A DNA stretch of 64,000 bases from Thalassotalea euphylliae (GTDB taxonomy: Bacteria; Pseudomonadota; Gammaproteobacteria; Enterobacterales; Alteromonadaceae). Below the pieces are notes generated by a model. That model ran no database searches and was not told the origin of the DNA. It saw nothing but the letters and a program-made list of their open reading frames with translations. The stretch covers positions 1,054,001-1,118,000 of the forward strand of contig NZ_QUOU01000001.1 of NCBI RefSeq assembly GCF_003390335.1. The letters are read 5' to 3'. This document shows, in pieces, positions 36,087-45,285 of this stretch. The translations under genes were made by a program, and so were the position numbers. The first letter of the stretch is position 1. Every line of letters begins with the position of its first letter.

Positions 36087-37432
36087 TGTTTGGTCAAAAA
36101 AAACAGCTCGTTAATGCGCAGCAACAGCCACAAGACAGTGTAATTGCTGGCAGTGAACAACCGCAAAACATTGTCGATGAAGCCAGTTACGATATTGTTC
36201 GCAATCATATTTTTACCACTATTGAAGCAGGCGTTGCCACTAAACTAAGCGCTGAGCAGTTGGCTGAGCGCATTTTAGAAGCGGTCACCAGCATTGCTAA
36301 TCAGCAACGCTTACCGTTGAATTATCAAGCACAGCAACAAGTAGCAGAACTCATTCTGGCGGATATGTTGGGACTTGGGCCACTGCAGGGCTTGCTTGAA
36401 GATGAATCGGTTAATGATGTGTTGATCAATGGTTATCAACAAATATATGTCGAGCGTGAAGGTAAGCTGAGTTTAAGCAGCCTGAAATTTCGTGATGAAA
36501 ACCATTTATTGCATGTTGCGCGTCGCATTGCGTCGAGTATTGGGCGCCGTGTTGACGAAACGAATCCTATGGTTGACGCGCGCTTGGCAGATGGTAGCCG
36601 AGTGAACATTATCATTCCGCCACTGAGCTTATCTGGTACTTGTATTTCGATCCGTAAATTCAGTAAGCAAAGTTTAGGGTTAAGCGATTTAGCGGACAGC
36701 GGCAGCTTATCTGCTGAGATGGCCACGTTTTTAGAAGTGGCTAGCCATTGTCGTCTGAATATTTTGGTCTCAGGCGGGACAGGGGCAGGTAAAACTACGC
36801 TGCTTAACGCCTTATCGCAACAAATTGATAATAACGAGCGGGTGATCACCATTGAAGATGCGGCTGAATTACGCTTACAGCAAAGTCATGTGGTGACCTT
36901 AGAATCGCGCCCGAAAAGTATCGAAGCAACGGCAGAAGTGAGTTTGCGTCAACTGCTGAAAAATGCGCTGCGGATGCGACCTGATCGCATTATTGTCGGT
37001 GAGGTTCGTGGCAACGAAGCCTTTGATATGATGCAAGCGATGAATACTGGCCATGATGGTTCAATGTCGACGCTGCATGCTAACTCCGCCGTTGATGCCT
37101 TAGTGCGCTTGGAAAACATGTTATTGATGGCGCAGTCGAATTTGCCTGCCGTTGCCTTAAAACGCCAAATTAACGCCGCAATTGATTTGATTGTCCATGT
37201 CGAGCGTATGCGAGACGGTGTTCGCCGTATTGTTAGTATTGATGAAATTGTTGGTATTGAAGGGGATCAAATTCAGTTACACCCGTTATTTAGCTACCAA
37301 GCTCAGGGCGAGCTGCATAACGGTAAACTCAATGGCCGCTATATTAGTCATCAACACTTGCCCCGTTGCCTAGATAAGATCCGCTATTTCGGGCTTGAGC
37401 ACGTGGTGATGAAGCTCTTGGAGGCGGCTTAA
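36086..37432 (+). CDS. tadA: TadA/CpaF secretion ATPase
   Basis: Hexameric type II/IV secretion ATPase that powers pilus assembly, 448 residues from the ATG overlapping the tadZ stop. Motifs are Walker A SGGTGAGKTTLLNAL, the Asp box ITIEDAAELRLQQ, Walker B region MRPDRIIVGEVRGNEAFDM and the His box DGSMSTLHANS. A GTG start 20 codons upstream is possible but lacks support. Confidence 0.97.
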   Translation: MFGQKKQLVNAQQQPQDSVIAGSEQPQNIVDEASYDIVRNHIFTTIEAGVATKLSAEQLAERILEAVTSIANQQRLPLNYQAQQQVAELILADMLGLGPLQGLLEDESVNDVLINGYQQIYVEREGKLSLSSLKFRDENHLLHVARRIASSIGRRVDETNPMVDARLADGSRVNIIIPPLSLSGTCISIRKFSKQSLGLSDLADSGSLSAEMATFLEVASHCRLNILVSGGTGAGKTTLLNALSQQIDNNERVITIEDAAELRLQQSHVVTLESRPKSIEATAEVSLRQLLKNALRMRPDRIIVGEVRGNEAFDMMQAMNTGHDGSMSTLHANSAVDALVRLENMLLMAQSNLPAVALKRQINAAIDLIVHVERMRDGVRRIVSIDEIVGIEGDQIQLHPLFSYQAQGELHNGKLNGRYISHQHLPRCLDKIRYFGLEHVVMKLLEAA

Positions 37433-37435
37433 ATT

Positions 37436-38386
37436 ATGTTATTAAGCACGTCGAGTTTATTGTTTTGCTTACTCTTGCTCATCGTGGTTTTGGTGAGCTT
37501 GCTCGCTTATCTGCTCTATCAACACAAGTTAGTTAACCGTCAACAACAGCGCTTATCACACTATTTAAGCGCTGGACAAAGTGCCTTGGCCACCAGTGAT
37601 GCACAAGCATTATTTAAGACCTCACTGCAGGAAACGGGGATAAAAGCTTGGTTATACCGGTTATGGGTTCGCCTTGGTGATGTATTTCATCCTAAGTTGA
37701 TACTGACCTTTATGGTGTTAATGCTGATCACCGTTTTTACCGTGCTTAAATTAGGGCAAGCATGGCCTTGGCTAGCGCAATTAAGCTTACTGATCAGTGT
37801 CAATGTATTGCTGTTTAACGGCTTATATCAATGGCAATTAAAGCGCTTAAATAGTGATTTTGAGCAAGACTTTCCACATGCGGTTGCGACCGTGAGCCGT
37901 GCGGTTAGTGCTGGCTTGTCGGTTAACGCGGCTCTGCTGCAAGCGAAAGAGCAAAGTCAACACCGAGTACAGCAAGTGTTTGCTGAAATTACTGATTTGT
38001 TAGCCATTGGGGCAACATTAGATCAGGCATTAAGCCAAGCTGGCATTAAGGTACAACAGCCCAGCTTTAAATTTTTTAGCGTGTGTTTGCTGCTTAACCA
38101 GCAATCAGGTGGCCAGTTAGCGCAAGTGCTACATCAGTTGATGGCCAATATTCACGAACGTAAAAGCCATCATAAACGTGTGCTAGCGATGACTGCTGAG
38201 CCGAGAGTGTCGGCAAAGGTGATAGCTTGTTTACCTGTGCTTTTTTTATTGTTTTTTTACTACCAAATGCCATCGGCGTTTGATTACTTACGTTACCACC
38301 AAACGGGCCAATGGATTGCTGGCTACGCGTTAGCAAGCATAGTATTTGGTCTGTGGCTAATTAATCGTATGACTAAGGTTGATTAA
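37436..38386 (+). CDS. tadB: Flp pilus inner-membrane platform protein TadB
   Basis: 316 residues with a T2SSF domain. Membrane segments lie near 5-27, 90-110, 113-132 and two at the C-terminus (about 264-280 and 290-310). The core motif FPHAVATVSRAVSAGLSVNAALLQA and the second block LNQQSGGQLAQVLHQLMANIHERKSHHKRV are typical of TadB. It starts four bases after tadA. Confidence 0.93.
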   Translation: MLLSTSSLLFCLLLLIVVLVSLLAYLLYQHKLVNRQQQRLSHYLSAGQSALATSDAQALFKTSLQETGIKAWLYRLWVRLGDVFHPKLILTFMVLMLITVFTVLKLGQAWPWLAQLSLLISVNVLLFNGLYQWQLKRLNSDFEQDFPHAVATVSRAVSAGLSVNAALLQAKEQSQHRVQQVFAEITDLLAIGATLDQALSQAGIKVQQPSFKFFSVCLLLNQQSGGQLAQVLHQLMANIHERKSHHKRVLAMTAEPRVSAKVIACLPVLFLLFFYYQMPSAFDYLRYHQTGQWIAGYALASIVFGLWLINRMTKVD

Positions 38387-38388
38387 GC

Positions 38389-39297
38389 ATGGCACTATTT
38401 TCACATCCGGTTTGGCAAAGCCAATTATGGTGGCTGAGTTTATGCTTATTTCTTGCTGGCTTGGCAGGCTCTTGGCTATTTTTACTGCGCCATCGCAGTA
38501 AGCTTAAGCTCAATCAACGTTTTAGTGAGTACCTCGAGCAAGAAAGCAGTAGCTTTGAGCAAGGCGCGCTGTTTAATAACCAGCAAAATGACAACCAAGA
38601 AATTGCCAAGTTAAGCGCCTTACTCAGTGAGGCTGGCTTTTATCAAAAGCAGGCGGTACGCTATTTAATTGCAAGTAAGCTGGGTTTAGCAGCCCTTGTT
38701 GCCACTATTACTTGGCTAGCAATGAGTAGTAACGATCCGAATAATTCAAGTTGGTTTGTGATTGCGAGCCTAGCTTTTGTCGCCAATTTATTACCTGATC
38801 ACTACCTTAAACAAGTGGCGTTAAATCGCCAGAAAGAAATTTTAAAGGCGTTACCTGATAGCTTGGATTTAATTTCGATTTGTCTTGAATCAGGGGCTAC
38901 TTTTGAACGTAGCCTTGCGATGGTAAGTGAGCATCTTGACGATGTTTATCCTGTATTAACACAAGAATGGCAACAAACTTTAGAGCAATTAAAGGTTAAC
39001 CCAGATCGCGAAGTGGCGTTTGACGATCTTGCCAAACGTTGTCCCTCTGCTGAGATGACCTCATTAATTGCTGCCGTTAAACAGGCTGAAAAGTTTGGTA
39101 GCCCGCTCGCACAAACATTCAAAAATTTCGCCACAGAAATGCGCCAATTGAACAAACTCACGTTAGAAGAAAAAGTCGGTAAGCTATCCGCCAAAATTAC
39201 CTTACCTATGTTGCTGTTAGTATTTTTGCCCTTGTTGATCATTATTTTAGCGCCAATTGGTTTCCAGTTGTTGGTGGCATTAAAGGAGCTTAATTAA
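38389..39297 (+). CDS. tadC: Flp pilus inner-membrane platform protein TadC
   Basis: 302 residues and a paralogue of TadB. Motifs ALPDSLDLISICLESGATFERSLAMVSEHL and LIAAVKQAEKFGSPLAQTFKNFATEMRQ are clear. Membrane segments are at about 12-32, 90-125 and 275-298. The stop overlaps tadD (TAATG). Confidence 0.93.
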   Translation: MALFSHPVWQSQLWWLSLCLFLAGLAGSWLFLLRHRSKLKLNQRFSEYLEQESSSFEQGALFNNQQNDNQEIAKLSALLSEAGFYQKQAVRYLIASKLGLAALVATITWLAMSSNDPNNSSWFVIASLAFVANLLPDHYLKQVALNRQKEILKALPDSLDLISICLESGATFERSLAMVSEHLDDVYPVLTQEWQQTLEQLKVNPDREVAFDDLAKRCPSAEMTSLIAAVKQAEKFGSPLAQTFKNFATEMRQLNKLTLEEKVGKLSAKITLPMLLLVFLPLLIIILAPIGFQLLVALKELN

Positions 39298-40280
39298 TGT
39301 TACTAAGCGCAAAAAGAGCCAAGAGCGGCTTAATGATAACGACATTCGTGCTGTTAACTGGCTGCAAAATAACACCGCTCGAACCATCTCGTGATAAGCA
39401 CCAACAGGCAACCAATAGCGTGCCGATGAACGCATTATCGGATCAACGGTTAGCGGAAATTGCACGACAAAGTGGTGATTTGAAAACGAGTGCGAGATTG
39501 TTCAGTAAGTTACTGGCCAGTGAGCCAACTAATGCTGAATATGCGTTAGCCTTGGCGCAAACTTATCGACAAGCTAAACAGGCGCAATTGGCGATCAATG
39601 TGTTAACGCCATTTGTTAACGTTGAGCTCTCGCCTAGGCTATTACCTGAGTTATCTCCTGCACCAGAGCAAGCTGACATATCGAGTGATGATAAAGCACA
39701 AGCAGAGCGCAAAAGCGAGTTAAGTCATCACGAGTCGCAATTACTGTGGCAAACTTTAGGACTCGCTTATTTAGATCTGCAAGCATACCCAGCGGCGCAA
39801 CAGGCGTTACAGCAAGCGGTTAATTTAGCCGAAAGCGTTGCAACTCAATCACCTGCACAAAAACAGCAGTTAGCGCAAAGTTACAATGGCCTTGGCGTTG
39901 CTGCCAGTTGGTTACAAGGGTATGACGTTGCCGAGCAGCAGTTTCGACAGGCGTTACAGTTAACGCCAAATCAACCGGGTTATATCAGTAACTTGGCGTT
40001 AAACCATATGTTACAGCAGCAATACCAGCAGGGGGCTAATTTACTTTATCCGCTTTATCGGCAAGGACAAAGTAGCGCTAAAATGCGTCAACACTTGGCT
40101 TTGGCATTAGTTAAGCTCGATAAAGTGGGACAAGCGCAGCAGGTTTTAGCCGTTGATTTAACGCCAGATGAAATCGCACAGAACATCAAATACTTTGAGC
40201 AAGTGAAAGCAGGTGCTAGCACTAATACTAACGCGCTAGTACCAAGGCTAGTAACGCCTGTTGAGGAACTCAACGAGTGA
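39297..40280 (+). CDS. tadD: TadD TPR lipoprotein
   Basis: 327-residue pilus assembly lipoprotein. Lipobox FVLLTGCKITP puts the lipidated Cys near residue 24. TPR-like helical pairs run from about residue 55 to 300, for example LAQSYNGLGVAASWLQGYDVAEQQFRQALQLTPNQPGYISNLAL. A glutamine-rich composition is notable. TadD in relatives helps assemble the secretin. Its TGA overlaps the tadE GTG (GTGA). Confidence 0.9.
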   Translation: MLLSAKRAKSGLMITTFVLLTGCKITPLEPSRDKHQQATNSVPMNALSDQRLAEIARQSGDLKTSARLFSKLLASEPTNAEYALALAQTYRQAKQAQLAINVLTPFVNVELSPRLLPELSPAPEQADISSDDKAQAERKSELSHHESQLLWQTLGLAYLDLQAYPAAQQALQQAVNLAESVATQSPAQKQQLAQSYNGLGVAASWLQGYDVAEQQFRQALQLTPNQPGYISNLALNHMLQQQYQQGANLLYPLYRQGQSSAKMRQHLALALVKLDKVGQAQQVLAVDLTPDEIAQNIKYFEQVKAGASTNTNALVPRLVTPVEELNE

Positions 40281-40753
40281 CGGCTTGGAAGTTTCAACAA
40301 CGAGGTAAGCAAGGCTTCACGATATGCCAGCAGCAAAGGCAGCAACAAGGCAGTGTAGCTATTGAAGTTGCCATCGTTTTGCCGCTGTTGCTGTTTGTGG
40401 TGATCAGCTGCTTTGATTTTGTTCGAGGACTGCTGATCAGAGTGAGCCTAGATCATGCGTTGGCAGAGGCGAGTCGTGAGGTCAAGTTAACGGCGGCTAG
40501 TGCGAGTAATTTTCAGCAGTTACTTGTCAGTGCAATGACGAATAAGCAAGTTATTTCCTTCACCAAGAGCAAGTTAACGGTGACTCAGCTAGGGGCTTAT
40601 AGTTCGCCGACCGCACTGGCCAATAACCAGCCTAGCGGTGCGATAAGTGCGCCTTTAGTCAGCTATCAACTGGACTATCAATTTCAAGCAATCTCGCCTT
40701 GGTTACGACAAGTCAGCTTTCGCTCGCAAGTGGTGGTAAAACATGAAAACTAG
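40277..40753 (+). CDS. tadE: TadE-like pseudopilin
   Basis: 158 residues. After a basic Gln-rich leader, QGSVAIEVAIVLPLLLFVVISCFDFVRG gives the TadE-type Glu after the processing Gly and a single hydrophobic helix. The GTG start overlaps the tadD stop. Minor pilin-like component processed by TadV. Confidence 0.88.
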   Translation: MTAWKFQQRGKQGFTICQQQRQQQGSVAIEVAIVLPLLLFVVISCFDFVRGLLIRVSLDHALAEASREVKLTAASASNFQQLLVSAMTNKQVISFTKSKLTVTQLGAYSSPTALANNQPSGAISAPLVSYQLDYQFQAISPWLRQVSFRSQVVVKHEN

Positions 40754-41291
40754 CGTTAATCCTTGCCGTCAGCGCGGTGCTGCTGCGCTTGAATTTGCCA
40801 TTGTGTTACCTGTTGTTATTGCGGTTATCTTAGTGTTTTTCGATTTAAGTCGTTACTTAATACTGCAAGGACAGTTAAACCGCACAAGTTATAGTTTGGT
40901 TAATATGATTGCTCATCGCCAAGCGTTTTATGTGGATCAAGCTGGCCAAAAACAAGCGCTTGCGCAAAGCCAGCTAGACGAGCTGTTAACGATTGCTAAG
41001 CGCTTAGTGGGCGATCCGCAACTCGGCGTCAGTGTGCATGAAGTGGCACGAGTTGGCTCAGCCAACAATGGTTATCAAGGGTTTTCCTCAGGCAGTGGCT
41101 GCCAACAAAAAACACCGGATGAGCTACGCGCATTGTACCAGACGCTTGATGATCCCAACGAAGATCAAGAACAAGTGTTATATCTGATCGAACTATGCCA
41201 ACCGTTAACCGGTTTCAGCTTTTTTGCCCGTTTTTCAGGCTCACAAGCGTTTACTCGCTTATATGCCAGCAGTGTGATGGTGGAACGTTAG
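40743..41291 (+). CDS. tadF: TadF-like pseudopilin
   Basis: 182 residues with RGAALEFAIVLPVVIAVILVFFDLSRYLILQ near the N-terminus: the same TadE-type helix but with a longer periplasmic region containing two Cys. Its frame overlaps tadE by 11 bases. Confidence 0.85.
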   Translation: MKTSVNPCRQRGAAALEFAIVLPVVIAVILVFFDLSRYLILQGQLNRTSYSLVNMIAHRQAFYVDQAGQKQALAQSQLDELLTIAKRLVGDPQLGVSVHEVARVGSANNGYQGFSSGSGCQQKTPDELRALYQTLDDPNEDQEQVLYLIELCQPLTGFSFFARFSGSQAFTRLYASSVMVER

Positions 41292-41292
41292 C

Positions 41293-42582
41293 ATGTCGTT
41301 ATTTCCTAATGAAACAAACCAGTTTAAGCAAGCTAAGCAAGCCAAGCGGTTAAATAGCCAAGTTCGTTTAGCACCACAACAAGGTGTTGTGGCGATCGCA
41401 ACAGCGATTGTCTTACCAGTATTGGTGTTGTTTATCGGACTGGCGCTAACATATAGCTACGCGTTAATTCAGCAAAGCCAGCTAGGTAACGCGGCCGAAT
41501 CTGCGGCGATATTTTTGGCACAGCGGCAGGCGACTGATAATCAACGAGATTTACCTAGCGCGCAAGCGGTGATTCGCCAATTTAATGGTTTGCGACCAAC
41601 CAATTTATCACAACTTAATTTAACTCGTGCTGATGGCGATTATCGCTTATTAACCAGCCAAACAATGCCAAGTTTTGGCAATCAAGCATTAGCTAAAAAC
41701 CTCCAGGTGAGCAATCAAGGAGCAGCGACAGGCCAAAAGAGCGGTCGCTTTGATATTGCCTTAATTGTTGACTTGTCGGGCTCTCAAGCTGGAAGTACTG
41801 GTTATACTAAATATCAGATAAATCAAGTGGTTTCAGAGATCCAGAAAAACTTTTCTAGTGGTAATGTGCGCTTGGGCTTATTGCCATTTAGCGCTTATGT
41901 TGCGGTCGAAAATGTCGACTGGTTGCCAGCATCACAAAATCGCATTCGCTGTGTCAGTGCAATGAGTTATTACCGTGATGCTAATGGCCAGTTACAGCCT
42001 CATTTACCCGATATTCCTGACGATATATTTCGTGATTATCAAACACTACTACATATCGAAAATATTGATAAGGCTAATGCTTATTTAGGGGAATGCCCAG
42101 ATATAGCTGCTGTGCCGTTAACCACGGATCTGAATAAAATTAGAGACCGAATTAATCAACACCAAAGAGCAGATAGCCACTATACCGCTATTCACCACAG
42201 CGTTGTTTTTGGCGCGCGTATGTTAGCAGATAATTGGTTAGCCGCGTGGCAAGCGGGTACTGAGGTGCGCGAAGGTAGCCGTAAAGCGATGGTTTTTATC
42301 GGCGATGCATCAGATTCTTCTGGCATTCCAGGTACCAATGAAAGCCCTTCTGGCGACTTTTCCAGGTTAATGCTTTTTGATTTTTGCGAGACGATCAAAC
42401 GACAAGGCATTGCCATGTATAGCTTACGCATCGGTGATTATGAACATGGCGCAAATTTGGACAGATGTATTAACGATAATAGTCATATACGGGATTTAGC
42501 TGATTTCCCAACACTAATGACGGAAATACTCGCAGATGCAGGGGTTACTAATGGTCAGCAGCGCGTGAAGTTAGTGCGCTAG
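41293..42582 (+). CDS. tadG: TadG-like protein with von Willebrand factor A domain
   Basis: 429 residues. The N-terminal helix is GVVAIATAIVLPVLVLFIGLALTYSYAL. A VWA domain begins with the metal-ion site DIALIVDLSGSQAG (about residue 155) and continues past GSRKAMVFIGDASDSSG (about 335). It is the last gene of the tad operon and, by family, anchors the pilus in the envelope. Confidence 0.88.
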   Translation: MSLFPNETNQFKQAKQAKRLNSQVRLAPQQGVVAIATAIVLPVLVLFIGLALTYSYALIQQSQLGNAAESAAIFLAQRQATDNQRDLPSAQAVIRQFNGLRPTNLSQLNLTRADGDYRLLTSQTMPSFGNQALAKNLQVSNQGAATGQKSGRFDIALIVDLSGSQAGSTGYTKYQINQVVSEIQKNFSSGNVRLGLLPFSAYVAVENVDWLPASQNRIRCVSAMSYYRDANGQLQPHLPDIPDDIFRDYQTLLHIENIDKANAYLGECPDIAAVPLTTDLNKIRDRINQHQRADSHYTAIHHSVVFGARMLADNWLAAWQAGTEVREGSRKAMVFIGDASDSSGIPGTNESPSGDFSRLMLFDFCETIKRQGIAMYSLRIGDYEHGANLDRCINDNSHIRDLADFPTLMTEILADAGVTNGQQRVKLVR

Positions 42583-42739
42583 CGCAATGTTTAGTGAGGC
42601 CTTAGTAAGCCTTTAGCTAAAGTAAATCATTAGCTATCAGCGAGCTCTTGTGCCTGAGCAGTATGCCCAGAAAGTGAACCTAGAAAATGCCCTCATGAAC
42701 CCAGATAGAACTTACTTTTAAGAAACATTAGAGAGAAAA

Positions 42740-43249
42740 ATGAACGTAATTACTCCATTAATTAATCAATTTATTCATCAGTACGGGCAACGCTTAACTG
42801 CTTGTTTTTTACTCTGCTGTATGGCGGTTTTTCCCGTACAGGCACTTGAACGTGGCGATAAAGTCCCTGAACACATTGCTGAGCAAATGGCGCTTGATCC
42901 AAATAAAATTACTGTGGTTGATTTTTTTGCCTCATGGTGTGTTTCATGCCGTATTGAGTTACCTGAAATTAACGAATTATCGCAACACTTAAACGATCCA
43001 CAAGTGGCCTTTGTCGGCGTTGAAGTGGATGAAGAATTGGTCTTAGCAGAGCAGTTTTTAGCACAAATGCAGCTTAAATTTCCTGTGGTGATGGATCAAA
43101 ACCAACAGGTGATATCAGCCTTTGAACCACTTGGCATGCCTGCACTTTATTATGTTTATAACAATCAAATACTTGGCGTACGTTTTGGGGCGATTCCTGA
43201 TATTGGTCAAGTGGTGATCAATGATTTAGCGACGTTACGAGGCCAATAA
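42740..43249 (+). CDS. TlpA/ResA-like thioredoxin of the DUF3570 operon
   Basis: Exported thioredoxin-fold protein of 169 residues. The signal region is TACFLLCCMAVFPVQA. The redox motif is FFASWCVSCRIELPE (CVSC), and a cis-Pro is in LGMPALYYV. It is the first of four tightly linked genes (stop overlaps next start, TAATG) with DUF4266, DUF3570 and ApbE-like products. In that setting it probably reduces a periplasmic partner, maybe the Cys of the DUF4266 tail, though this is inference. Confidence 0.88.
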   Translation: MNVITPLINQFIHQYGQRLTACFLLCCMAVFPVQALERGDKVPEHIAEQMALDPNKITVVDFFASWCVSCRIELPEINELSQHLNDPQVAFVGVEVDEELVLAEQFLAQMQLKFPVVMDQNQQVISAFEPLGMPALYYVYNNQILGVRFGAIPDIGQVVINDLATLRGQ

Positions 43250-44004
43250 TGTTGATAGCGATAAATACTTTTTCCAACAAAGTGCGAGTGAGCCAATTCA
43301 AGCAACACGGAATGAAACCGCTGGCGACTAGTTTGGTATTGGCGAGTTTATGGTCAATCAGCGGCTATTCAATGGCGCAGCCCATTATTATTCACCAACA
43401 AGATGAAACCGCTGTGCAGTCGACAGGCAAAGTCGTTAAGGTCATTACTCTCGGTAAAAGTGCTGTCGGTAAAAGCGCTGTAACGACAGGGAGTAGTGTG
43501 CAACTGCCTAGAGTTACGAACGTTGTTCGCGATGTGATTAACCAAGTTCATCAGCAAACTGATTTGCAAGCAACTCGACAACCAAGTCGCCAAACAGCTA
43601 TTAGTGCGACTCATACTGACCAGAAAACTGCTAATGCGCAAGGCAGTACGGTAAACAGTACGAGAAATTCAATCGCTGCTGCGCCGCTTAACCCGTTTAG
43701 GCCTCTTGCTCCGTTAGTGACAGATACTCCAGCTCAACCTAAAACACCACAGCCGTTCGCTGATAATGAGCCACGAGATGTTAGCCCTCTAGGAGAGCTC
43801 TTGGCTGGTGCCTTTAGCTGGTTAGATACCCTTTTTGATATTGAAGCCGTCAAACCATGGCAAAAGGCACGTTTAGCTGAGCCTGTGATGAGCCCAACAG
43901 GTATAAGCCCAGAACATACAAAATTTACCAAGAAAGTTTTTCTCTCCAAAGAGGGAAGTTCAGGTGGTGATGGTGTTGCTGGTGGTGGCTGCGGTTGTAA
44001 GTAG
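43249..44004 (+). CDS. DUF4266-domain protein with long N-terminal extension
   Basis: The last 60 residues match DUF4266: KPWQKARLAEPVMSP, then HTKFTKKVFLSKEGSSGG, and a GGGCGCK terminus. Known members are about 70 residues long; this one has 251, with a Gln/Thr-rich linker. A signal-like segment, PLATSLVLASLWSISGYSMAQ, starts near residue 23, so an alternative start at 43312 is possible. The family function is unknown. Cys-Gly-Cys at the C-terminus could bind metal, cofactor or a thiol partner such as the thioredoxin encoded just before it. Confidence 0.8.
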   Translation: MLIAINTFSNKVRVSQFKQHGMKPLATSLVLASLWSISGYSMAQPIIIHQQDETAVQSTGKVVKVITLGKSAVGKSAVTTGSSVQLPRVTNVVRDVINQVHQQTDLQATRQPSRQTAISATHTDQKTANAQGSTVNSTRNSIAAAPLNPFRPLAPLVTDTPAQPKTPQPFADNEPRDVSPLGELLAGAFSWLDTLFDIEAVKPWQKARLAEPVMSPTGISPEHTKFTKKVFLSKEGSSGGDGVAGGGCGCK

Positions 44005-44037
44005 TTGTTGAAATTTTAGGATAATAAGAGGTTATAA

Positions 44038-45261
44038 ATGAATAATGCTAAAAAGCATTTAGGTGTGATAGGTTGTAGTGCGCTAGCATCAGCCGCAGTG
44101 CAAGCAGAGCAGAGTATTTCTTTGCACCATATGGATTATAGCGAAAAAGATGAGCGTGTTGATGTTGCTGATACTGTGCTTGCCATTAAAGTCGACTTTG
44201 GCGTTGATTACAGCTTAGATTTATCGCTTGGCTATGATTCGGTTTCTGGGGCATCGCCAGCTTGGCAAATTAATGATGCAAGCGGGGTCACTAACGAAGA
44301 GTTAATTTTACGTCAAGAAACCTTAACCGCAGGGCAAGCACTCACAGATCAAACCTTATTGGGTTATGCCTTTCAGCCAGATCGTTATCGTGTGACTCGG
44401 GTTGAACTAGAAGATACACGCAAGTCTACCAATGCTGCTTTGACGGTGCGTGATGAGTACCGCAATGAATGGACGTGGGGACTCTCTTATTCGGATGAAG
44501 ATGATTACCAAAGCCTTGGTGGCTCTTTTTCTTATCTCGTCTATTTAGATAAATTTAAGAATCGTTCAATGAACTTCGGCATTTCATATTTAGATGATGA
44601 AAGCTTAGTGTTTGGTACTGGCTATCGCACACGTACCGAAGAGAAGCTTAACTTAGCAAGTATTGAAATTGGTTTTACCCAAGTGATTTCCCCAACGGCA
44701 ACGCTTGATATCAAAGTGTTTGCGAACCGAGATGATGGTTATCTAAGTAATCATTACCAAACCGTATTGCGTTACGTGGATATCAACACGAATGACAATT
44801 TCGAAGCGAATGAAGTGTTTGTCGCTGCTGATAGTCGACCAGATACACGTAACGCTTACGGCACCAAAATTAGTGGCGCGTATCAATACCAACCTTGGTT
44901 AACCAGTCAGTTTAGTTACCGTTATTATAATGATACTTGGGGAATTGATTCTCACACGGTTGAAGCGTCAATTGCTTATGAAGTATTTGATGGCTTCTTT
45001 ATTAACCCCAAAGTGACCTGGTATCAGCAAACGCCTGCCGATTTTTATCGTAACCCTAATCAAGAATTGCCAGCCTTTGCGCCAACGGGTTTTGCTAGCA
45101 ATGATGTGCGTTTGGGGGACTATAATGCACAAACTTATTCATTGGCAGTGAGCTACCAAGTTTCTCAGCACTGGCAGTTTGATATCTCGGCAACCGACTA
45201 TGAACAAACCAATCAGTTTGGCGCCAAGTGGTATGTTGCAGGAATGACCTATTCGTTTTAG
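44038..45261 (+). CDS. DUF3570 outer-membrane beta-barrel protein with DSVSGAS motif
   Basis: 407 residues. The signal sequence ends near residue 23 (ASAAVQAEQSISL). The rest alternates polar and hydrophobic residues in strands and ends in YSF, as outer-membrane barrels do. Residues 67-73 are DSVSGAS, which fits the ApbE flavinylation consensus D-x-x-(S/T)-(G/S)-A-(S/T); the acceptor would be Ser73. The ApbE-like gene starts 24 bases after its stop. I therefore infer a covalently flavinylated outer-membrane protein, perhaps in electron transfer across the outer membrane. Not tested. Confidence 0.8.
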   Translation: MNNAKKHLGVIGCSALASAAVQAEQSISLHHMDYSEKDERVDVADTVLAIKVDFGVDYSLDLSLGYDSVSGASPAWQINDASGVTNEELILRQETLTAGQALTDQTLLGYAFQPDRYRVTRVELEDTRKSTNAALTVRDEYRNEWTWGLSYSDEDDYQSLGGSFSYLVYLDKFKNRSMNFGISYLDDESLVFGTGYRTRTEEKLNLASIEIGFTQVISPTATLDIKVFANRDDGYLSNHYQTVLRYVDINTNDNFEANEVFVAADSRPDTRNAYGTKISGAYQYQPWLTSQFSYRYYNDTWGIDSHTVEASIAYEVFDGFFINPKVTWYQQTPADFYRNPNQELPAFAPTGFASNDVRLGDYNAQTYSLAVSYQVSQHWQFDISATDYEQTNQFGAKWYVAGMTYSF

Positions 45262-45285
45262 CTGTAAGACAAATGTTAGTTAAAA

